NCBI GenBank assembly: GCA_937896275.1
Contig: CALBMW010000871.1
Location: 1 to 9,323, forward strand
DNA length: 9,323 nt
Direction: 5' to 3'
DNA from: an uncultured Myxococcales bacterium
GTDB lineage: Bacteria; Myxococcota_A; Bradymonadia; UBA7976; UBA1532
The translations under genes were made by a program, and so were the position numbers. Positions 4,961-9,323 of the stretch are shown piece by piece. How positions within the stretch are numbered: the first letter of the stretch is position 1; each line of letters begins with the position of its first letter. The notes beneath the pieces are model-generated. The model saw only the letters and a program-made list of their open reading frames with translations, was not told where the DNA came from and made no database searches.

Positions 4961-6733
4961 ATGACCAGAACCAACCGCCTTGCCCTGATCGCCGGACTCG
5001 CTGTCGCGATGATGTTCGGGTGCAAGAACGAGAGCGACACGGGCACCGGCGACAACGCGGCGGCGGGCCAGACCGGCAGCGCGGCCAAGGGCGCGATGGC
5101 GAAGGCGGGCGGAGCGGCGATGCCCGCGCCCGCGTCCTTCGCGATGATCCCGTCCGACACGCCGTATGTCATCGCCAACTCGGCGCCGATGCCACGCGAC
5201 GCGATGGACAAGATCTTCAAGGCGCTCGAGCCGGCGCTGGCGAAGCTGCAGACCGAGCTCGCCAAGGAGGCCGCGCGCCTCGGGGCCAGCGAGAGCCAGG
5301 ACGACAAGATCGGCGCCGCGGTGCTCGGCGAGTTGAATGGTAACCTGAACCGCGCCGGGCTCGAGAAGCTCGGCATCAGCACCGAGCCCCACTTCGCCAT
5401 CTACGGCGTGGGCCTCCTGCCGGTGTTCCGCGTCGACCTCAAGGACGCCGCGGCGCTCAAGGCCGCCGTCGCCCGCGTCGAGGCCAAGGCCGGCGTCAAG
5501 GCGCCGGTGATGAAGACCGGCGAGCAGGAATACTGGGGCGTGACCAAGGACGGCCTGACCGTCCTGATCGCCATCGTCGGCAACGAGCTGGTCTTCGCGG
5601 TCACCCCCGAGAAGGCCGCCGCCAAGACCATCCCGATCATCCTGGGGCAGACCAAGCCCGCGGCGAGCCTGGCGAGCACCGGCGCCCTGGCCAAGCTGGC
5701 CGGCGAGTACGGCTTCAAGGGCTACGGCACCGGCTACGTCGACCTCAAGGGCATCGCGAACATCGTGCTCGGCCGTGGCAAGGGCCTCAATGGCGAGGTC
5801 TGGGCCGCGATGGAGGCTCCGATGCCGCCGCTGTCCGACGTGTGCCAGACCGAGATCCTCGGCATGGTCGACAACGCCCCGCGGCTCTCCTTCGGCTACA
5901 CCGAGATGACCGCCAGCAAGATGGCGATGAGCTGGATCATCGAGACGAAGCCGGAGCTCGGCAAGGCGCTGATGGCGCTCGCCGCGCCGGTGCCCGGCCT
6001 GGGTGGCAGCGGCTCGATGGGCAGCATGTTCTCGTTCGGCGTCGGCGTCGATCTGGGCAAGACGGTCGAGTTCCTCAAGGGCAAGGTCGGCGCGATCACC
6101 GCGGCGCCCTACAAGTGCGAGATGCTGGCCGACCTCAACGGTTCGGCGGCCGAGATGCAGGCCGGCCTGAGCCAGCCGATGCCCCCCTTCCTGAATGGAA
6201 TCAAGGGCTTCAACCTGGTGGTCAAGAGCGCCGACTTCTCGGGCCCGCAGCCCAAGGACATCAAGGCGAGCGTGCTGCTGGCGATCGACAAGCCCATGGA
6301 TTTGCTGAACATGGCCAAGGGCATGGTGCCGCCGCTGGCTTCGCTCGAGGTCAAGGACGACGGCATGGCCGTCGCGCTGCCTGCCGGGCTCGTCCCGCCG
6401 GTGGTGGACGCGCCGCACATCGCCATGAAGGGCTCGGCGCTGGCGCTCAGCGTGGGCGCGGGCGAAGAGAAGAACCTCGGCGCCATCCTGGCCGGCAAGG
6501 TCGACTCTGATCCGCCGCTGCTGGCCGTCAGCTACGACATGTCGAAGTTCAGCGGCATGCTGAAGAAGCAGATGGAGGCCCAGATGGCCTTCCTGCCGCC
6601 CGAGATGCAGGCCCAGAAGAAGGCCGAGATGGAGATGACCCAGAGCATCATGCAGCTCTTCGGGGCCCTCTCCTACTCGATGCACCTGACCGACAAGGGT
6701 ATCGTGCTCAAGCAGCAGGTCGTGCTGAACTGA
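4961..6733 (+). CDS. Large lipoprotein of unknown function
   Basis: The 590-residue protein starts MTRTNRLALIAGLAVAMMFG followed by Cys21, a clear lipobox (MFGC), so it should be lipidated and face the periplasm or surface. AGGGGGAA ends four bases before the ATG, fixing the start. A low-complexity Ala/Gly/Ser/Thr linker (22-58) leads to a globular part opening with IPSDTPYVIANSAPMP (63-78), a pattern I recall from uncharacterised lipoproteins of related bacteria. Mature cysteines C295 and C386 could form one disulfide. The C-terminal 527-574 holds nine methionines in an amphipathic, lysine-containing segment (for example LKKQMEAQMAFLPPEMQ), then ends in a short beta-like stretch. No catalytic motif is visible. 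The gap to the next gene is 44 bp on the same strand, so it may head an operon with the metallopeptidase-like gene. The lipoprotein call is strong; function is unknown. Confidence 0.88.
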   Translation: MTRTNRLALIAGLAVAMMFGCKNESDTGTGDNAAAGQTGSAAKGAMAKAGGAAMPAPASFAMIPSDTPYVIANSAPMPRDAMDKIFKALEPALAKLQTELAKEAARLGASESQDDKIGAAVLGELNGNLNRAGLEKLGISTEPHFAIYGVGLLPVFRVDLKDAAALKAAVARVEAKAGVKAPVMKTGEQEYWGVTKDGLTVLIAIVGNELVFAVTPEKAAAKTIPIILGQTKPAASLASTGALAKLAGEYGFKGYGTGYVDLKGIANIVLGRGKGLNGEVWAAMEAPMPPLSDVCQTEILGMVDNAPRLSFGYTEMTASKMAMSWIIETKPELGKALMALAAPVPGLGGSGSMGSMFSFGVGVDLGKTVEFLKGKVGAITAAPYKCEMLADLNGSAAEMQAGLSQPMPPFLNGIKGFNLVVKSADFSGPQPKDIKASVLLAIDKPMDLLNMAKGMVPPLASLEVKDDGMAVALPAGLVPPVVDAPHIAMKGSALALSVGAGEEKNLGAILAGKVDSDPPLLAVSYDMSKFSGMLKKQMEAQMAFLPPEMQAQKKAEMEMTQSIMQLFGALSYSMHLTDKGIVLKQQVVLN

Positions 6734-6753
6734 GCCCCGGTCGGCACCCTTCG

Positions 6754-6765
6754 CGGCTTCGGCCG
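6754..6765 (+). other. Small UUCG-tetraloop hairpin in the 44-bp gap
   Basis: CGGC (6754-6757), TTCG loop (6758-6761) and GCCG (6762-6765) form a four-pair stem with a C(UUCG)G loop, an unusually stable tetraloop in RNA. An alternative stem pairs TCGGC (6741-6745) with GCCGA (6762-6766). No T tract follows, so it more likely tunes mRNA stability or partial read-through than ends transcription fully. Confidence 0.35.
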
Positions 6766-6777
6766 AGCTGAAGGCGA

Positions 6778-7326
6778 GTGGCACGCCGCTCCATCGGCCC
6801 GGCCGATCTCGCAGACCTCGAAGCGCGGCTCGCACATGAGTTGCCGCGCTTCGGCCTCCGCTACAAGGACGAGTCCCGGCTGCAGCGCCTGATCGGCGCG
6901 GCGGTCCGACCGTTCAACGCGCGCTACCTCACCGACTACACGACCGTCATGTTCGGCCGGGTCTGGTTTCCCAGCCGGGCGTGGTGCGAGCGGCAGGGCG
7001 CGGCGGGCGTCTACCGCATCCTGCGGCACGAGGCGGTGCACCTGCGGGACGCGCGGCGATGGCCGGGGGTCTTTCAGTTCAGCTACGTGTTCCTGCTGCC
7101 CGCCGGCCTGAGCGCACGCGCGTGGTGGGAGTGGCGGGCCTACGCCGAGACGGTGCGGGTCGAGGCCGAGATCGACGGGAGGGTGTCCGACGCGACCCTG
7201 GCCCATATCGCGAGGGCCTTCACGGGGCCGGACTACCTGTTCATGTTTCCCTTTCCGCGACTGGTGCGGCGACGGCTCGAGGCGCTCCGCGGGCGCGTGC
7301 TGGCCGAGCTCGGGATTCACCCATGA
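6778..7326 (+). CDS. HExxH metallopeptidase-like protein
   Basis: The 182-residue protein carries LRHEAVH (82-88), the HExxH zinc motif of gluzincin-type peptidases, with H84 and H88 as ligands and E85 as catalytic base. About thirty residues on, WWEWRAY gives E118 in an ExxA setting, a good candidate for the third zinc ligand; E124 is an alternative. Other marked features are TTVMFGRVWFPS (55-66), a hydrophobic stretch FQFSYVFLLPAGL (99-111) that could touch the membrane, and FTGPDYLFMFPF (148-159), which looks conserved. There is no signal peptide, so it is probably cytoplasmic. The GTG start at 6778 has AAGG three bases upstream (a short gap); the next in-frame Met, at residue 58, would lose much of the domain. 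Its stop overlaps the MarR start as ATGA. I do not recognise a named family, and its substrate is unknown. Confidence 0.8.
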   Translation: MARRSIGPADLADLEARLAHELPRFGLRYKDESRLQRLIGAAVRPFNARYLTDYTTVMFGRVWFPSRAWCERQGAAGVYRILRHEAVHLRDARRWPGVFQFSYVFLLPAGLSARAWWEWRAYAETVRVEAEIDGRVSDATLAHIARAFTGPDYLFMFPFPRLVRRRLEALRGRVLAELGIHP

Positions 7327-7838
7327 GTGCTGGGGGCGCGATGGACGGTTCGCTCGAAGAGGGCATCCTGCAGGCCCTGCGGCAGATCACGCGCGCCATC
7401 GACGTGAACAGCCGCCACCTGGAGCGCGCGCACTCGCTCACGGGACCGCAGCTCGTGTGCCTGCGGCGCCTGGGGAGGACCGACGGGATCACCCCCGGCC
7501 AGCTCGCCCAGCAGGTGGCGCTGAGCCAGGCGACGGTCACGGGCATCCTGGACCGACTCGAGGCGCGCGGGTTGGTGACGCGAACGCGCAGCGCGTCCGA
7601 CCGGCGCCGAGTGCTGCTGGCGCTCACGGCCGCCGGGCACACGGCCGCCGCGCGGGCCCCGGCCGCCCTCCACGGGCCGCTGATGGGGCGGCTGGCCGCG
7701 CTGCCGGCCGAACACCAGCAGCGGATCCACGACGCGCTGGTCGCGGTGGCGACCATGATGGCGCCCGAGCCCGGGGGGCCAGGCACAAGCACTGCCCCCC
7801 CCGCACCGGATCCGGTGGCGCCGGGGGAGGACCTCTGA
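7323..7838 (+). CDS. MarR-family transcriptional regulator
   Basis: The 171-residue protein has the MarR layout: an N-terminal helix region (about 10-40), a winged helix-turn-helix (about 41-105) and C-terminal helices for the dimer. TPGQLAQQVALSQATVTGIL (57-76) is the helix-turn-helix with its recognition helix; LEARGLVTRTRSASDRRRV leads into the wing with the characteristic DRR (93-95), followed by LLALTAAG. MarR proteins bind palindromic operators as dimers and usually repress nearby genes until a small ligand or oxidant releases them. The ATG at 7323-7325 overlaps the upstream stop as ATGA, pointing to translational coupling with the metallopeptidase-like gene; a second in-frame ATG at 7341 is possible. 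The last 25 residues are Pro/Gly-rich, probably disordered. A likely target is the promoter at 7849-7877 just downstream, and possibly its own operon. C46 is the only cysteine. Confidence 0.93.
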   Translation: MSAGGAMDGSLEEGILQALRQITRAIDVNSRHLERAHSLTGPQLVCLRRLGRTDGITPGQLAQQVALSQATVTGILDRLEARGLVTRTRSASDRRRVLLALTAAGHTAAARAPAALHGPLMGRLAALPAEHQQRIHDALVAVATMMAPEPGGPGTSTAPPAPDPVAPGEDL

Positions 7839-7848
7839 CCGCCCCGAC

Positions 7849-7877
7849 TTGACTTCGACGCTTCGCACTCGAAGAAT
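7849..7877 (+). promoter_or_regulatory. Predicted sigma-70-type promoter for the small acidic gene
   Basis: TTGACT (7849-7854, five of six to the -35 consensus) is followed after exactly 17 bases by AAGAAT (7872-7877, four of six to the -10 consensus). This is the best full promoter match in the window. It begins 10 bases after the MarR stop and would give a leader of about 200 bases before the ATG at 8089. Confidence 0.55.
7853..7874. promoter_or_regulatory. Candidate operator: inverted repeat between -35 and -10
   Basis: CTTCGA (7853-7858) and TCGAAG (7869-7874) form a perfect inverted repeat with a 10-base centre, lying across the spacer of the predicted promoter and touching both boxes. 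A dimeric repressor bound here would block RNA polymerase. The neighbouring MarR protein is the obvious candidate, since MarR operators are palindromes of roughly this size near their own gene. Confidence 0.5.
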
Positions 7878-7882
7878 ACGGG

Positions 7883-7902
7883 CCCGACCCGACCCGACCC
7901 GG
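7883..7902 (+). repeat. CCCGA pentanucleotide run in the leader
   Basis: Three CCCGA units and one CCCGG are arranged head to tail right where transcription from the predicted promoter should begin. A 13-bp inverted repeat GCTGCG-A-CGCAGC follows at 7911-7923. Either could fold in RNA or bind a protein. The function is not evident. Confidence 0.6.
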
Positions 7903-8055
7903 TCCCGGACGCTGCGACGCAGCTCCGCGTGCCGAGGGTGACCCCCACCCGTGTCGAACGTCGTCCAGGTCCGCGCACCGCGTGGGCCGGCGTGAAGGAT
8001 TCGGGCAGACCCCGGGCGCCCCTCGCCCCTCAGCCATGCCGCGACACGCGGCCGC

Positions 8056-8074
8056 CCGGCGCGCAGCGCGCCGG
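8056..8074 (+). promoter_or_regulatory. Strong hairpin next to the ribosome-binding site of the small acidic gene
   Basis: CCGGCGCGC (8056-8064) and GCGCGCCGG (8066-8074) are perfect 9-bp complements around a single A, giving an all-GC stem of about eight pairs with a CAG loop. It ends two bases before the ribosome-binding site AGAGGAG (8077-8083), which is five bases before the ATG. A stem this close could limit ribosome loading, or keep the site exposed by holding the leader away. No T tract follows, so it is not a standard terminator. Confidence 0.5.
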
Positions 8075-8088
8075 CGAGAGGAGTTCCG

Positions 8089-8379
8089 ATGGAGGAAGCC
8101 GCCACAGAGCTGCTTGCCGAGACTGCCGAGACCGCCGAGACTGCCGAGATCACCGAGATCATCGATATTCCCGACATCATCCACGTCTTCACCGTGTCGA
8201 CCCGCGTCGAGGAGCAGGCGTGCGACAGTCGCATCGAGGCCGTGCAGTTGGCCAAGGACTGGAGCCTGGACGACCAGCAGGTCAACGTGGAGCGCGACGA
8301 CGGGCAGGTCCACATGACCTTCCGTGACGGAAGCCTCGTCGAGTACGTCTTCGAGACCCGCCCGGGTCGCCGCAGCTGA
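8089..8379 (+). CDS. Small acidic protein with ETA repeats, unknown function
   Basis: This 96-residue protein has an excellent ribosome-binding site (AGAGGAG, five-base gap) and strongly G/C third positions. Its N-terminus is very acidic and repetitive: after MEEAATELLA come ETA three times, then EIT and EII (11-25). A hydrophobic beta-like segment IPDIIHVFTVSTRV (27-40) follows, then a probable helix (about 41-58) and what looks like a beta hairpin, QVNVERDDGQVHMTFRDGSLVEYVFETR (64-91). There is no signal peptide or membrane segment, so it should be cytoplasmic. C45 is the only cysteine. I do not recognise a family. It stands behind its own promoter and a structured leader, downstream of the MarR gene, and is convergent with purN with a gap of only 29 bp. 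It could be the MarR-controlled output gene, but this rests on position alone. Confidence 0.78.
   Translation: MEEAATELLAETAETAETAEITEIIDIPDIIHVFTVSTRVEEQACDSRIEAVQLAKDWSLDDQQVNVERDDGQVHMTFRDGSLVEYVFETRPGRRS
8119..8163 (+). repeat. 9-bp tandem repeat coding for ETA/EIT/EII
   Basis: Five 9-bp units in frame: GAGACTGCC, GAGACCGCC, GAGACTGCC, GAGATCACC and GAGATCATC, at 8119, 8128, 8137, 8146 and 8155. The first and third are identical. Units diverge towards the folded part of the protein, so the array may vary in copy number between strains. Confidence 0.85.
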
Positions 8380-8412
8380 GAGCGCCCTGAACGACGTTCG
8401 CGACTCTCTCAG
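8376..8412. terminator. Inverted repeat holding both stop codons of the convergent genes
   Basis: CTGAGAG (8376-8382) and CTCTCAG (8406-8412) are perfect 7-bp complements. The left arm contains the TGA of the small acidic gene (8377-8379); the right arm contains the complement of the purN TGA (8409-8411). The 23-base centre holds a second, inner inverted repeat, GAAC-GAC-GTTC (8389-8399). This symmetric placement between convergent genes suits a bidirectional terminator or 3'-end hairpin, although no T tract is present on either strand. Confidence 0.5.
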
Positions 8413-9071
8413 GCCGTCGGGTTCACGAGCCCGGCGGCCGGCGTGATCGCCCCCGCCACCGTCACGACCTCACCCTCGGGGTGAAGACGACCCTCGGCCC
8501 ACCACCGCACCACCGCGGGCAGCAGCCGGTGCTCCTCGACGAGGACGCGCGCGGCGAGCGTCTGCGCCGTGTCCTCCGGTCGCACGGGCACCACCGCCTG
8601 AGCGATGATGGGGCCGGCGTCCATCGCGGGGCGCACGTAGTGCACCGTGCAGCCCGTGAAGCGCACACCGGCGGCCAGGACCCGCGCGTGGGTGTCGAGC
8701 CCCTTGAAGGCCGGCAGCAGCGACGGGTGGATGTTGATGAGGCGATCGCGCCACCGCGCCACGAAGCCGTCGGTCAAGAGCCGCATGAAGCCGGCGAGGC
8801 ACACCAACTCAGCCCCACACGCCTCGAGCTCGGCGGTCAGCGCGGCCTCGAAGGCGGAGCGGTCCTTTCCGAAGGGGCGGTGATCGATCACGGCCACGGG
8901 CACCCCCGCGGCTTCGGCGCGCGCCAACGCGCCCGCGCCCGGGACGTTGCTGACGACCCGGGCGATCCGGGCGGGGTAGTCGGGCGCGGCGACTGCGTCG
9001 AGCAAGGCCTGCAGGTTGGTGCCTCGACCCGAGACGAGCACGGCGACGCGGCGGGCTTGGGACCTGGCCAT
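8409..9071 (-). CDS. purN: Phosphoribosylglycinamide formyltransferase
   Basis: The 220-residue cytoplasmic enzyme transfers the formyl group of 10-formyltetrahydrofolate to glycinamide ribonucleotide (GAR), giving formyl-GAR in the third step of purine synthesis. It shows the phosphate-binding VSGRGTNLQALLDA (13-26), SNVPGAGAL (41-49), LAGFMRLL (92-99), INIHPSLLPAFKGL (112-125) and YVRPAMDAGPIIAQ (145-158). The catalytic triad N113, H115 and D151 is complete and spaced like N106, H108 and D144 of the E. coli enzyme. Length is normal (about 210-220). The ATG at 9069-9071 has GGAGG four bases upstream; a GTG directly before it is a less likely alternative. There is no purM beside it: purN is convergent with the small acidic gene and divergent from the right-edge lipoprotein. 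Confidence 0.97.
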   Translation of the reverse strand: MARSQARRVAVLVSGRGTNLQALLDAVAAPDYPARIARVVSNVPGAGALARAEAAGVPVAVIDHRPFGKDRSAFEAALTAELEACGAELVCLAGFMRLLTDGFVARWRDRLINIHPSLLPAFKGLDTHARVLAAGVRFTGCTVHYVRPAMDAGPIIAQAVVPVRPEDTAQTLAARVLVEEHRLLPAVVRWWAEGRLHPEGEVVTVAGAITPAAGLVNPTA

Positions 9072-9087
9072 CACTCCTCCGGCGGCG

Positions 9088-9115
9088 GTTGTAGCAGAAA
9101 AAGCGGACAGGTGAC
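9088..9115 (-). promoter_or_regulatory. Weak candidate promoter for purN
   Basis: On the minus strand GTCACC (complement of 9110-9115) and TACAAC (complement of 9088-9093) are separated by 16 bases and match the -35 and -10 consensus at three and four of six positions. The spacing to the purN ATG leaves a very short leader containing the ribosome-binding site. The match is poor, and the whole divergent gap is only 71 bp. Confidence 0.25.
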
Positions 9116-9142
9116 CCCCGCTCGGGCGTCCAACACCATGCG

Positions 9143-9323
9143 ATGTGCGAAGCGAACGGCCGAATCGGGTGGTGCGTGGTGCTGGCGCTCTGGATGGCGC
9201 CCGGCTGCCTCGAGGTGCCCTCACGCGAGCCCGGCGCGTCGGCGTCCGATCCGGCCTGGTCCGCCGGCGATGCGGGCTGGTGGCTGACCGACGCCGCGCC
9301 CGGTGACGCAGTGCCCGGTGACG
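9143..9323 (+). CDS. N-terminal part of a second repeat-bearing lipoprotein (runs off the right edge)
   Basis: Sixty codons are visible, starting MCEANGRIGWCVVLALWMAP and then G-Cys22. This gives a hydrophobic core (VVLALWMA) and a lipobox-like APGC, so lipid attachment at Cys22 is likely although the -3 residue is Ala. The mature part starts with an acidic, Ser/Pro/Gly-rich linker and reaches WWLTDAAPGDAVPGD, where a five-residue DAxPG repeat begins. The ATG at 9143 has no clear ribosome-binding site; an ATG at 9138 is in another frame that ends at 9287. Third positions are G/C-rich in the chosen frame. The gene is divergent from purN with a 71-bp gap. The functional domain lies beyond the window. 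Confidence 0.6.
   Translation, partial: MCEANGRIGWCVVLALWMAPGCLEVPSREPGASASDPAWSAGDAGWWLTDAAPGDAVPGD
9290..9323 (+). repeat. 15-bp tandem repeat coding for DAxPG at the right edge
   Basis: GACGCCGCGCCCGGT (9290-9304) and GACGCAGTGCCCGGT (9305-9319) differ by two bases, and a third unit starts at 9320. The array is in frame with the lipoprotein and is cut by the window end. Confidence 0.65.

Noticed and set aside
4301..6835. 844-residue minus-strand open frame across the EAL-HDOD 3' end and the large lipoprotein
   Set aside because: Low-complexity His/Arg/Leu/Gly composition and no recognisable domain. The plus strand has a lipobox, ribosome-binding site and coherent protein over the same bases.
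7929..8327. Two plus-strand frames running from the 7839-8088 gap into the small acidic gene
   Set aside because: They are out of frame with the small gene, Arg/Pro/His-rich and without ribosome-binding sites. The 8089 frame has a near-ideal site and better codon use.
9072..9224. 51-residue N-terminal extension of PurN
   Set aside because: It is Arg/Ser/Pro-rich, lacks family similarity and would overlap the divergent lipoprotein. The ATG at 9069-9071 has a strong ribosome-binding site and gives the normal enzyme length.

Overview
The window is very GC-rich, with third codon positions almost all G or C, and is densely coding on both strands. It carries several lipoproteins with low-complexity, repeat-built linkers after the lipid-anchored cysteine, an EAL-HDOD protein and many proteins of unknown family. 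This combination suggests a chromosome of a myxobacterium-like organism (Myxococcota or a related deltaproteobacterial lineage). That assignment is inferred from style; no marker gene proves it. I see no tRNA, rRNA, transposase, integrase, phage gene or CRISPR array.

Layout: (1) 1-3405 is read on the minus strand: the start of a repeat-rich lipoprotein running off the left edge, a Ycf46-like AAA+ ATPase (495-1964) and a MATE efflux transporter (2080-3405). (2) 3406-3569 is a 164-bp divergent promoter region with a five-unit 17-bp tandem array and a 15-bp direct repeat that carries the best -10 box. (3) 3570-8379 is read on the plus strand: an EAL-HDOD protein, a 590-residue lipoprotein of unknown function, a small HExxH metallopeptidase-like protein stop-start coupled to a MarR regulator, and a small acidic protein behind its own promoter and a hairpin-rich leader. 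(4) purN (8409-9071, minus) is convergent with the small acidic gene; a 7-bp inverted repeat contains both stop codons. (5) A second repeat-bearing lipoprotein starts at 9143 and runs off the right edge.

How the genes may work together: purN is housekeeping (third step of purine synthesis). The EAL-HDOD protein links to cyclic-di-GMP or signalling control, and the MATE protein to cation-coupled efflux. The most system-like part is 6778-8379: a predicted metallopeptidase coupled to a MarR repressor, then a promoter with an inverted repeat between its -35 and -10 boxes, a long leader and a small acidic protein. This could be a protease-repressor-target circuit, but only the gene arrangement supports that.

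The least explained signals are the 17-bp array at 3435-3519, and a 54-codon stretch that follows the ATPase stop codon in the same frame, has coding-like base composition and a CPAC motif, yet has no start codon.
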